A stretch of DNA of 64,000 nucleotides, from assembly GCA_946186915.1 (NCBI GenBank), contig CAMHOY010000004.1:1-64000 (forward strand). Reading direction: 5' to 3'. The notes below the pieces were generated by a model. The model was not told where the DNA came from, searched no databases, and worked only from the letters and a program-made list of their open reading frames with translations. The DNA comes from an uncultured Bacteroidales bacterium (GTDB lineage: Bacteria; Bacteroidota; Bacteroidia; Bacteroidales; Paludibacteraceae). Positions within the stretch are counted from its first letter, which is position 1. Each line of letters starts with the position of its first letter. This document shows positions 26,529 through 36,900 of this stretch, one piece after another. Made by a program: the position numbers and the translations under genes.

Positions 26529-27659
26529 ATGAAGACTGTGGATAATCCTTTTGTAATCAGTGGGTACGAGGGCGCGCATTACTTCTGTGATCGTGGCGCG
26601 GAGACCGAACAACTTCGTCATGAGATAGCGAACGGCAATAACGTAGCGTTGATTGCAACGCGCCGTATGGGTAAGAGTGGTTTAATAGAGCATTATTTCT
26701 CGCAATCGGAAATAAAGGCCCGGTACTATACGTTTTTCATTGATATATACGATACCAAATCGCTTCGTGAGTTGGTGCGAAAATTGAGCCGTGAAATTCT
26801 AATTCGTCTGAAACCCTTTGGCATGCGTGCTATGGAACGTTTTTGGCAGACTATGCGTTCTATCCAATCTGGAATGAGTTTTTCTCCGATGGGCGAACCG
26901 ACGTTCATGGTGCAAATAGGCGACATCAAGGAGCCGGAAGCGACTTTGGAGGAGATCTTTCGATATCTGGAATTAGCAGATAAGCCATGCATCGTTGCAA
27001 TAGACGAGTTCCAGCAGATTGGTAAGTTTCCGGAGAAAAATATCGAAGCTACCCTCCGTACCTATGTGCAACGTTGTCATAATGCGCAGTTTATCTTCTC
27101 CGGTAGTCAACGCCACACAATGAGCACGATGTTTACCAGTGCCTCGCGACCGTTCTACCAGAGCGTGTCACTCATGCATATCGGAAGCATCGATATGAAT
27201 ACGTACGATGCGTTTGCCAAAGCATTGTTCGCGGAGGGGAATCGCACCTTGGCGGACGGCGTGACGGAATCTGTTTATGCCCTTAGCCGCGGTGTGACAT
27301 GGTACACACAAAAACTCTTCAATGTGCTCTACGGCTTTACAAAAGAAGGTGAAACGTGTGAGGTTGAGCAAGTCGAAGATGCCTTGGATTATATCCTGAA
27401 GACTCAGTCTTATGTATACGAAGAAACCATTTCTCGCTTACCGGAGAAACAGACGATGACGCTTGTCGCTTTAGCCAAGAGTGGGCCGACAAAGAGCATT
27501 ACTTCTGCAGCATATGTGGAGAAATATAGCCTTCAATCTCCGAGTACTGTCCAGTCTGCTATGAAGGGCCTATTAGAAAAAGATTTTGTGACGTTGGAGA
27601 AAGGAATCTATTCTGTTTATGATATCTTTATGGACTATTGGATCCAGCGAATGTATTAA
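26529..27659 (+). CDS. AAA-type ATPase of the archaeal-ATPase family, paralog 2
   Basis: 376 residues, the same length as its upstream paralog. Walker A is ATRRMGKSGLIEHYF, Walker B CIVAIDEFQQIG, the sensor region FIFSGSQRHTMSTMF, and the winged-helix-like end KYSLQSPSTVQSAMKGLLEKDF. The N-terminal NPFVISGYEGAHYFCDR matches NPFSITSYIGPEYFCDR in the paralog. Enough divergence has built up that this is not a recent duplication of the coding part, although the regulatory cassette is almost identical. Only seven bases separate it from the next gene, so that unknown gene is probably co-expressed. Confidence 0.88.
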   Translation: MKTVDNPFVISGYEGAHYFCDRGAETEQLRHEIANGNNVALIATRRMGKSGLIEHYFSQSEIKARYYTFFIDIYDTKSLRELVRKLSREILIRLKPFGMRAMERFWQTMRSIQSGMSFSPMGEPTFMVQIGDIKEPEATLEEIFRYLELADKPCIVAIDEFQQIGKFPEKNIEATLRTYVQRCHNAQFIFSGSQRHTMSTMFTSASRPFYQSVSLMHIGSIDMNTYDAFAKALFAEGNRTLADGVTESVYALSRGVTWYTQKLFNVLYGFTKEGETCEVEQVEDALDYILKTQSYVYEETISRLPEKQTMTLVALAKSGPTKSITSAAYVEKYSLQSPSTVQSAMKGLLEKDFVTLEKGIYSVYDIFMDYWIQRMY

Positions 27660-27666
27660 GATTGCC

Positions 27667-28758
27667 ATGCATCTGTTAGATAACTATATCATCTCCCCTT
27701 CTGCGCGCTATGAATCGCATCGGCTGATTTATACAGGGGAGGGGCAGCCGATTGAATTGACCGGCATGCTCGCTGCGGCTGTCATAGCGGCGTTGCTGGT
27801 GGATACGCCCGAAGGGGACAAACGCGGGATAGCGATAGATGATAACGCGCAGCGTGAGCAGTTCTTTCTCCGCTACGAGCGCGAGGTAAGGCGCGAAAAC
27901 GGCGGATTGTTTACAACCGAAGTGGAATCGCTTTGCCAGAACTATATGGAATTGGCCGGATCGGATGAATTGCTGTTCTCCATCTGTGGCAATGACCGGC
28001 TGTATGACCTGGCGATAGGGTTGATGATGGACTATATGCGCCGTCTCGTGCGGGAGCAAGTAGAGGCACAGATATATGAGGCGGTGCCATGGAGAACTCC
28101 TTTCGCGCAATGGCTCTTCGATGCGGGATTTGTGGAGACCCGTCGCCAACGTTTGCTATCCATCAATTGGAGAGATCCGGCTGAGGTATATGCCATTTCT
28201 CAGCAACTGAAAAATCCCGATGAAATCGAGAGAATTGAGCCTGTTTTTGTTTTTGATGGACTCAGTGCCGAACAGGTGTTGAATGGTTATTGGGAGTGGT
28301 TGTGGAGCGAGGCGCAACAGGAAGCCAACCTCTATCCGGACGACAAAGTGCAGTTGGCGAAAATTAAACAACTCATCCGTGAGAACGAAACCGATTTCGA
28401 ATTCCTCAAACCCGAGATGAAGAACTTTACGCAGCCGCAGATCAACCTCTTCCGTCAATGGATGAGTCTTTGGAAGGATTTTGTGGAGAAGAAGATCGGT
28501 CTGGCGCCTGCAGAGGGTAAAAAAAGAGACCTCAGACAGGAGATTTTTTTAGATGACATAACGCCTGTTCCGCCTGAGCGCAATTATGTGAAGGTATGCG
28601 AGTATATCTTGGACCGGTGCAGATATGATGCGGAATTCAAAAAATATTTCCGAGCGCATAAATTGACAGAAATGTGCCGGCAGCTAACCTTCCTCTTCGG
28701 TTGGTATGTCGATGATAACGCACTCGGGAAACGAATGCGGAGCAAAGCAAAAAAGTGA
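27667..28758 (+). CDS. Uncharacterised 363-residue protein coupled to an ATPase gene
   Basis: The ORF track starts upstream inside the ATPase gene, but MHLLDNYIISPSARYE at 27667, seven bases after the ATPase stop, is the likely start. There is no signal peptide. One hydrophobic stretch (LTGMLAAAVIAALLV) is too short and isolated to be convincing as a membrane span. The rest is charged and helical, with Trp-rich segments (NGYWEWLWSEAQQEANLY). I recognise no family. The tight spacing suggests it works with the ATPase or is regulated with it. It ends in a terminator that overlaps its stop codon. Confidence 0.65.
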   Translation: MHLLDNYIISPSARYESHRLIYTGEGQPIELTGMLAAAVIAALLVDTPEGDKRGIAIDDNAQREQFFLRYEREVRRENGGLFTTEVESLCQNYMELAGSDELLFSICGNDRLYDLAIGLMMDYMRRLVREQVEAQIYEAVPWRTPFAQWLFDAGFVETRRQRLLSINWRDPAEVYAISQQLKNPDEIERIEPVFVFDGLSAEQVLNGYWEWLWSEAQQEANLYPDDKVQLAKIKQLIRENETDFEFLKPEMKNFTQPQINLFRQWMSLWKDFVEKKIGLAPAEGKKRDLRQEIFLDDITPVPPERNYVKVCEYILDRCRYDAEFKKYFRAHKLTEMCRQLTFLFGWYVDDNALGKRMRSKAKK

Positions 28759-28781
28759 CGTCACCCGACGTCCTTTTTTTT
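28749..28781 (+). terminator. Intrinsic terminator after the ATPase-linked unknown gene
   Basis: AAAAAAG-GACGTC-ACCC-GACGTC-CTTTTTTTT. The left arm includes the stop codon of the preceding gene. A TAACTTTGC -7-like box lies about 35 bases further on, before the DUF3987 gene. Confidence 0.8.
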
Positions 28782-28885
28782 ATGCGTCCTTTTTAAAGGA
28801 TGTTTTTTGTCGTAACTTTGCAGCAGATTTCAAAAAAATCACGTCGCGTAAGCGGCCATTATTAACACGTAAACCATTTAACATT

Positions 28886-30145
28886 ATGAATGAAATTCAA
28901 AACCTGAATCAGGAGGAGCAGGCTAACCTCCGCATCGTGGAAAACATGGATGCAAACAACCTGCCTGAATTGATGAAGTCCGTTCTCTCGCTTGCGCAAT
29001 CGCCTGCTGAGAAGGACATGTTATTACTCTCTGCGCTTACTGCCTGCGGAAGTGTGATGCCGAATCTGTATTTCAAGTACGGCATCGGCGCCAAACGCTA
29101 TTATCCGAACCTCCAGCTCTTTATCGTCGGTTCGGCCGCGTGCGGAAAGGGTATCGCGAACCTCGCGCTTGAGCTGGTCAAACCTATCCATGAGCAGTCG
29201 CCGCTCATCATCCCGGGTGATGCCACCTATCCGGCGTTCTATCAGACGCTCGCTCGCCAGCACGGACGCGGATATATCCACGAGTCCGAGGGTTCGGTCA
29301 TTACGGATATCTGGCGTTCATCTACGGCGAATTACAACACCGCTCTTCGTAAAGCTGCGGAACATGAGCCTATCAGTCGTGCCCGTTGTCGCGAAGCGTC
29401 TATTATTGAACGCCCGCAAGTGTCGATGGTTCTCACAGGTACCTTTAGCCAGTATCACGCGCTTGTGCCGAGTATCGAAAATGGTTACTTCAGCCGCCTT
29501 ATCACGCTCATTGTGGAGGACCACCAGGCTTTCTCGTCGCGCTATGTGCAACCTTCCGAGAACTCCGACGCCGTCATCAAGACTGCTGCAGAACAACTCT
29601 TCCGGCTATACGAGAAACTGCTCTTTATGCGTCCGCGCGAATTCTGTTTAACACCCGAGCAGTGCGCGCGCTTGGGTCAACACCTCGAGACGGCGTATCC
29701 GACCCTCATCCGCATGCTTGGCGAAGAGTTCCACTCCGTCGTTCTCCGTATGGCTGTCCATATCGAGCGCATCGCGATGATACTTTCCGCGCTCCGCCTT
29801 CGCGAAGAAAAATCTCCAATCTCCAATGTCCAATGTCCAATAATTTGTTCCGATGCGGATTATCAAACGGCGGAGATGATAGGGAACAAATTGATCCTAC
29901 ACATGGCCCAAGCCTACCAACTCGTCAAAGGCACGCATCAGATATCGCTGCCCACCGTCAAACCCCTTGACCAAAAGGCCATCCTCCTCTCCCTTCTTCC
30001 GGAAGAGTTTGAATCCAAAATCCTTGTCGCCGAAGCACAAAGTCAAGGCATCAGCCGTCGCACGGCTATCCGCTGGAGTGATGAATGGCAGGCAGTTGGA
30101 TTGATACAAAAAATCAAGTATGGGACCTATAAAAAAATCGCATGA
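28886..30145 (+). CDS. DUF3987 domain-containing protein
   Basis: 419 residues counted from ATG 28886 (MNEIQNLNQEEQANLRIVEN). The listed start lies in the upstream gene and passes through a terminator and a promoter, so it is rejected. The DUF3987 family features are clear: YYPNLQLFIVGSAACGKG (P-loop-like), GRGYIHESEGSVITDIW, a long middle region with MVLTGTFSQYHALVPSIENGYFSR, and a helical end. These proteins resemble primase-helicase or YfjI-type proteins and are frequent on integrated elements. A heptamer-repeat insert (SPISNVQCPIIC) lies in a linker at about residues 310-320. The family is firm; the role is unknown. Confidence 0.85.
   Translation: MNEIQNLNQEEQANLRIVENMDANNLPELMKSVLSLAQSPAEKDMLLLSALTACGSVMPNLYFKYGIGAKRYYPNLQLFIVGSAACGKGIANLALELVKPIHEQSPLIIPGDATYPAFYQTLARQHGRGYIHESEGSVITDIWRSSTANYNTALRKAAEHEPISRARCREASIIERPQVSMVLTGTFSQYHALVPSIENGYFSRLITLIVEDHQAFSSRYVQPSENSDAVIKTAAEQLFRLYEKLLFMRPREFCLTPEQCARLGQHLETAYPTLIRMLGEEFHSVVLRMAVHIERIAMILSALRLREEKSPISNVQCPIICSDADYQTAEMIGNKLILHMAQAYQLVKGTHQISLPTVKPLDQKAILLSLLPEEFESKILVAEAQSQGISRRTAIRWSDEWQAVGLIQKIKYGTYKKIA
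29811..29842 (+). repeat. In-frame heptamer repeat in the DUF3987 gene
   Basis: CTCCAAT, CTCCAAT, GTCCAAT, GTCCAAT: four copies with a period of seven, coding KSPISNVQCPI in a linker between the core and the C-terminal helical part. Confidence 0.85.
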
Positions 30146-30203
30146 CACAGTTGGCACTCTTGACACTCTTCGCCTAAACTGTGCCAACTGTGTCAAGAGT
30201 GCC
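30143..30203 (+). repeat. Two nested, mutually exclusive inverted repeats
   Basis: Arm A TGACACAGTTGGCAC (30143-30157) is the perfect complement of 30181-30195. Arm B GGCACTCTTGACAC (30153-30166) is the perfect complement of 30190-30203. A and B overlap, as do A' and B', so the two 14-15 bp hairpins cannot form together. The element begins at the stop codon of the DUF3987 gene and precedes the small partner gene by about 110 bp. Confidence 0.8.
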
Positions 30204-30314
30204 ATGCAAATTTTTCTTTGTCAATTTCAGGCGAATAGTATTCGCCGCCGAACGCAATCTTTAGTTATTCCTTATATATTGTTTAATCATTGTTTAATTA
30301 TTACCCTTACTAAC

Positions 30315-30698
30315 ATGGCGAAATTTACTACCAGCAACGGGATCGACTGTATCACCGGAGCACTCAAAAAAACAACCGAACAGGGAGTGAACCATATCAC
30401 GGTCACTAAGAAAAAACACTTCCATGACCCGCTCACCGGCGAAGAGACCGGTATAGGTCCCAATGAAATCTTTATCCAAAACAAACGGGATTATGACGAG
30501 CATCCTCTCACGCCCGGCGAAAAGGCCCAACGAGGCAATTGGCAACAAGCCTGTCGAGATGCCCAACTTATCATCCGCGACAAATCCCATCCTCGTTTTA
30601 TGGAACTCTATAACCGCTGGAGAGCACAACTCTCCGACCCCGAACCGTACAAACAATTCGCTCCCTTTGTCCGCGCTGTTCTGGTCCATGAATCGTGA
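30315..30698 (+). CDS. Conserved small protein next to the DUF3987 gene
   Basis: 127 residues counted from ATG 30315 (MAKFTTSNGIDCITGALKK). The longer listed ORF runs through the inverted-repeat region and is rejected. It is soluble, basic and rich in charged residues (HITVTKKKHFHDPLTGEETGIGPNEIF, then SHPRFMELYNRWRAQL). I recall similar proteins beside DUF3987 or prophage-like genes in Prevotella and Bacteroides, but no function is known. It ends 15 bases before a perfect terminator. Confidence 0.7.
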   Translation: MAKFTTSNGIDCITGALKKTTEQGVNHITVTKKKHFHDPLTGEETGIGPNEIFIQNKRDYDEHPLTPGEKAQRGNWQQACRDAQLIIRDKSHPRFMELYNRWRAQLSDPEPYKQFAPFVRAVLVHES

Positions 30699-30713
30699 GT
30701 ACATCACCCATAA

Positions 30714-30749
30714 CATAAAAAATCGCTTCACACGAGGCGATTTTTTATG
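30714..30749 (+). terminator. Perfect bidirectional terminator
   Basis: CATAAAAAATCGC and GCGATTTTTTATG form a perfect 13-bp stem around a ten-base loop. It closes the DUF3987 unit and insulates the surface-protein locus that follows. The 90 or so bases after it are AT-rich with no gene. Confidence 0.9.
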
Positions 30750-30841
30750 CACTCATAGATATGTTCAATGTTTCGTATGGTGTGTATTTTGTTAACTATA
30801 GATAGCAAAATATGAATATTTTGTCTTTTTCTATGCGTTTA

Positions 30842-30894
30842 GTTTGTTCATGTGAAAAAAAAACCGTACCTTTGCGCCGCTTTCTGTCGGCGCA
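30842..30894 (+). promoter_or_regulatory. Promoter and leader hairpin of the 3366-residue surface protein
   Basis: TTTGTTCATGTG, an A-rich spacer, GTACCTTTGC (-7), then GCGCCG-CTTTCTGT-CGGCGC. A 29-bp stretch (30866-30894) is identical to 13955-13983 ahead of the other giant gene, and the spacer is similar too. Confidence 0.75.
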
Positions 30895-30959
30895 TGTGCG
30901 AGTACGCATATATACGCGAGAAAGAGAAATAACGACGAACATTTAAGATACAAAACAAT

Positions 30960-33900
30960 ATGAGCAAGAAAATTTTGTTTATGAGTAGTGCAAAACTGAC
31001 AGCCATTTCTATTGGTCTGTTGCTGGCTGTGTTCTGCACGGTTGGTATGTCCTTCCGTCCTGTCTATGACGAGGAAGAGGCGGCAGAGATTGTTATGCAT
31101 GGCCCGAGACGGAGTCACTGGACGACATCTGGTTCTTGTGGTGGTACGGACTATCATAACAAAACGGACTATGCCAAGACGGTTGCACAGTCGATGAATG
31201 TGGCGTATGGAACGGTTGCTATTACGGCTAACACCAAGAATGCTACTCCTGTAACGGCTGCGAACGGAAGTCAATCCTACGTAGAATGGGATTCTGGAAT
31301 AGGCGCATCTGAGACATCGGATCAGCGAAGTGATCTTGAGGCTATACATACGAATACGATCACTTTTACAGCAACTCCTACTGATCCGGAAGAGTATCGA
31401 TTTGTGGGTTGGTATAGCGATGCTGGCGGAACAAGTCTTGTCTCCGACGAAGAAGAAACTCCTTGGCAGAAGGATGTGAAATTTGATTCCAAGTATTATA
31501 CTTATAATTCGGGGAGTCATGCTAATACTGAGTATGAAAATGCATCATCCAAACGGTGGACAGTAACATATTATGCTAAGTTTGAGCCCATTCCGTCCAC
31601 GAATGTAACCTTTTTGGCGGCCTCTACTCCGGCAAAGGATAATGGTTCCTATACCGTAGTTGGTAAAGGGGTGAATAGCACAATCACTACTTCCAATCAG
31701 GTTATACCGGTGAAGAGCATTACGTTAACTGCTACACCTTCTGAAGCGACGGAGTTTCTTAACTGGTATAAGTTAGGCGCGGGAGATGAGAAAATAATTC
31801 TTTCTACGGAGAATCCGTTCACGACATCCTTTACGGAGGAGACTACCGTAGGCGTAGAATGGCGTGAATTGGAAAAGAATCTCACCATCGTTTTTAAAGC
31901 AGTGGAGAAAGATGAGTCTGGCGTTAGAAAAGGAAGTTACACCGTTGATGGCGTAACTGTTTCTGCAACGGACCATGAGCATTTTACCGGAGATACGTAT
32001 AGGTATTCTCCTGCACTGGTAGCAACCCCGGCAACGGGTTATAGTTTTAAAGGATGGTATGTCAAAGAAGCAGGAGTAAAACGCTATCTTAGTACAGATG
32101 CTACTTGGACGCCAACGATAACGGAAGAACTGACGATATACGCAGACTTTGTGTTTACAGCATATCCTGCGGAATCGTTGGCTCAATTCAAGGTGGGTTC
32201 TACATACTATGACGATCTCAATGCAGCCAATACAGCCGCGCATGGCGGTAGCAACAAGGTGATTATTTGTAGCCGCGACGGTTACTTGTTGCCGGGTAAT
32301 TATACAATTTCAAGTGATGTAACCTTGCTTATTCCGTATAGCTCCTCAAGTACGTCCAAGCAAACCACGCCGGCTTTAATAGAGATACCCTCTCCCGCTC
32401 CACTTCCGAATGCGTACCGCACGCTTACGATGCTGGATGGTGCAGACATCACTTGTAATGGAACGATATGTGTAGGTGGTCAGATGATATCTCATCAGGG
32501 CGGTAATCCGACAGGTTGTCCCGGTGGAGACTTGGGCGTAATTAATATGGCCAATGGCGGACATATAGAATTAACATCCGGTGCTACATTGTATTGCTGG
32601 GGATTGATTAAAGGTCAGGATCGCGATAAAGGTAATAATACCGATGGAGTAGGAACCATTACGGCAAATAATGGCGCTACCGTATGGGAGAATATTGCTT
32701 TTGGCGATTGGCGAGGAGGTAGTCAGACTTTTGCCGCTTATGAATGTAGATCGACATATCGTTCTTTCCCATTCCAGAGTTATTCAATTCAAAACATTGA
32801 AGTGCCATTGTCGCTGAAATATGGTGCGAGCGAGAAGGTGTATACGGCATTGTATATCCCGACGGGAGATACGGGAAGCGTTCCAACATCTCCAACTTTG
32901 ATAGCGAACTCTGGTGCGCTGTTCCTTTTGAAGGACCCCAAATCGCTTGTCCGTAAGTGGTATGATCCGACTACAGATTTGGTGTGCTATGAGATGTCTG
33001 GTACAGCGCAATTAAATGAATTGTCTATTACAGTAACCATCTCAATTGCAAGTAGAACCATTAATTCTGCTGACTTTGATTTGCCAATCTGCAGCAATAT
33101 GCATATCATTTTGACTAAGTGTGATATGACGCTCTCCAAGCCGATGACGATGCATGCAGGATCTGTACTCGAAATTAAGCCGGATGCGAAAGTGACGATA
33201 GCATCAGATCTTCATTTGTTTGACTATGATCAGTTTGACCAGTTTGCGTATAACAAGTACTTTATGACGGTCAATAATTTGACGAGTCATAAGTATAGAG
33301 GAACCGGAGCTGCGAAAACAGATGCAGTTACAGGCGAACCATATATTGAAGATGCTAAGGTGATTGTGGATGGTACGCTGACCGTAGACGGTGGTGGACT
33401 GTATACTTCCAGTAGCGGAGCGAATATTATGGGCAACGGTGGAGGAAAAGTAATTTTCAAAAGCACGTTGCCATCCGAGAAAAATATCTGGTTCTTGAAG
33501 GGTGGCGCTAGCGGTACATCATCCGGCGGTACAAAATATCACTTTGGTGGTATTTTGGGTAGGGGAGAATGTGATATTTATTTAACGCCTTATTCCATGA
33601 CTGCCGCAAACCTGTGTAACGAAGATGGAACCTATACCAAATCGGCAAAAAACACCTTCTATAATGTGAATGGTCGTTGGTTTGTTGAGGGTAAGCAGAA
33701 CGAAAGAACTTCCGCCGGCCTTGAGCATACATACGAATTTACGTACATGGCAAGCGGTAATAGCGGTGAAAATGTTACCACTTCCGCTGTTTACTCGCAT
33801 GATAGAACAGGTTTGGAGCCGCGGATGAAATGGTTCAACGTGAATACGGACGCATGCGCTAACTGGTGGGTTGACGGAAGCAGCCGCCTGTATAACTGGA

Positions 33901-36900
33901 CCTTGTTTTCTGATTGGCATCAGTTTATTCCAACTGAGATCACAGATGTGTATGGTTGTTCGAATGGTGAGTTGTATACCAAAGTTAGCTGTACCCAGTG
34001 GGACCCATTAGGAGGAACAGATGAAAACTGTCTTTATACTATTGGTGGTGTTAAGAAAGCGCTTGTAGGTACCAGCTTCATCGAGATGGAGCCTAACGCA
34101 GATGATGCAGCTTATCATCGTAAAGGCGCTGCGACCGAATACTACATTAGTTTTGATGGTTGTATATGGCATTCGGCTACGCGTATCGAAGGTGAGAGAA
34201 AGGCTTATACGGTAGAGGAACAGCAATTCATATGGTTTGAGAATAACTGGTTGAATGTGACGCGCGAAGCCCCGTTCTTCTATTCTACCGACGAATTGAA
34301 TGTTAAAACATATTATGAGTATATCGGTAGCGAGTGGGTAATTGCAGAGCCGTACGTGCGTGTAACAACGGACGATCCTACTCAAACACGTAGTTTACTG
34401 ACACTTTACGAGGCATTGGCAGTGGCAAGTCAGTTGAAAAATGCCACGGTTACCATTTTGCGAGATATACCAACGGCAGTTGAGCCTGCTATTTATGCGG
34501 CATCCGGTACTACTTGTACATTGGATTTGAATGGTCATACGGTAACGAGTGCAGCTAACCCGATGATAAATATTAATGCAGCTGGTACAACCTTCACAAT
34601 TTTGGATAATACGACGGAAAAGAAGGGTCAGCTTCGTGCGTGTCCTGTGGGCGGTAATGTGCGAACGATAGGAGTGCAAGTAACAAAAGGTACTTTGAAG
34701 TTACAATCCGGAAAGATATATTCTACCAACTTGACAGCAAGAACGAGTAGCTTAACGGCCGTAACAAACTCTGCCGTTGTAGTTAAAGGAGGCGCAATAT
34801 TCACGATGACAGGAGGATCGGTGGAAAGTGAAGATGAACATCAACCTTATGGTGTCAGTGTGGAGACAAATGGAACAATGAATTTGTCAGGCGGCGAGGT
34901 TATTGCACGTGCAACAAGCCTCTATGCTTCTCGCGGAATCAATCTTGGTAATGGAAATCTTAATATGTCTGGAGGTTCCGTTCAGGCCCTTGCTCCAAAC
35001 TCTACTACTGTTTATGGTATATTGGTGGGTGCAACTGCAAGCTATACGCAGTCTAGTGACAAGACGAGTAAATCTTATGCTACCCTAACTTTAACAGGCG
35101 GATATGTGCTAGGTAGGTCCACTAAAGATGCTCGTGGCGTACATGTTACAGGAGCAGCGGATGTAACAGGTGACTATAATGAAACCACGATAAATCAGAC
35201 TGTTAAAGTGCGTGAATATGGAGTGGCTAATATATCCGGCGGAACTATTATCGCAGAAACGACAACGGACGCTAACGCGTATGGCGTATACTCATATGGT
35301 ACCACAACTATTTCCGGTGGAACGATTACGGCTACAGTATTAAGTTCTACGAAAAGCGGGGCAACTGGAGTGCGTGCTGCAGGAGGTACAACTACAATCA
35401 AAAGCGGAGCCAATATTATCGCTAATGCACCAACCTTAGCGTATGGAGCATTGGTCACAGGTGAAGTGGATGGTACTCGCGGCTGGCAACACTTTGGTAT
35501 TTTGAATGTACAAGGAGGTACCATTACTGCGAACACGTCGAACACAACCAGAGCGTATGGACTCTATGTGACGGCCAGCACTAAAAACTTAGCACTTACA
35601 AATAGTTATAAAGTATTCAATGGTGATTATGCATCATATGGAACAGCCACTATTACCGGCGGGACATTCAATGCTAATGCCAAAACCACTTCTGCAGAAG
35701 GTATACATGTTGAAGGAACGAAGACCTTAAACGCAGCAAGTGCAACTCCGGTTTGTACTATTAACGGTGGATATTTCAAGATGACGGGAACAGGGTCATT
35801 GACAGGTGCAAATACTGCTGCACTTCCCGCAAACTTCCATGTCAATGGTGGTTACTACAGCCATGATGGAAATTTGGAGGGATATACAACATCACCGAAA
35901 CATGTAGTCACATTGCCTTCTTCTGATCCGAATCGCCCGAACTATAATTACAAGGTGGCTGAGGCATATACGATTACATTCAAGAGTGAGAATGGCGAAA
36001 CAACTCTCCAGTCTTCCTATCAAGAAAAAGGAACCACTCCGGAATATAATGGAGAACCCCAGACGAAACCCAGTTCGACCACTACATCTTACGTGTTCGA
36101 CGGATGGTCTTCTGCTGTGGGAGGCTCTTTAGTTTCGCCGCTGACATCCGTAACCTCTTCGGGAGGAACCTATTATGCTCACTTCAACGAAACAACGCTG
36201 AAGTACATGGTTACGCTGGATGCTAAGACGAATGGAGGTAATGAAGAGTCACAAGTACTTTATATAAACCCGGGCGCAGCAGTAGGTACGTTACCTACCG
36301 CTACCAAAACCGGTTATACTTTCAGTGGTTGGTATACATCTGCTTCTGGAGGTACGAAGTTAGAGACAACAGCGACAATCAATGCGGATGCAACTTATAT
36401 TGCACAGTTTACCATCAACCAGCATACCTTGACATGGAATCTGAGTGGCGGTAAAGTGACGACGGCAGGTACGGCAGCAGCAGCGAATGCTACTGGTTCC
36501 CCGAGTGGTTCTGTGAATTATGATGCAGCAATCAACGCGCCTACGGTGGTAAAGACCGGATATACCTTCGCTGGCTGGGGCGTTCCTTCGCCTGCTTCTA
36601 AGATGCCGGATAATGATTTGAGTTATACTGCACATTGGAATCCTGCGACCAACACCAAGTATTACGTAAAGCACTATCAGCAGAATATCAATGATGATGG
36701 TTACACCTTGGCGGATACAGAAACAAAGACCGGAACAACGGACGCAACGGTTACTCCGGATCGTAAGAGTTACGATGGATTCTTAACGCCGGATCCGCAG
36801 TCGTTGACAATTGGTGCGGCGGGGACGAGTTCGCTGACCTATAATTACGACCGCGTTGTATATACTATTAAGTGGAACGCGTACGCAAACGGGGGAACAT

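Noticed and set aside
28706-28885. Long N-terminal extension of the DUF3987 protein
   Set aside because: It would translate through a terminator hairpin and a promoter, and the family similarity begins after ATG 28886.
30120-30314. Upstream extension of the 127-residue protein
   Set aside because: It crosses the nested inverted repeats and gives implausible sequence; ATG 30315 starts the conserved-looking part.
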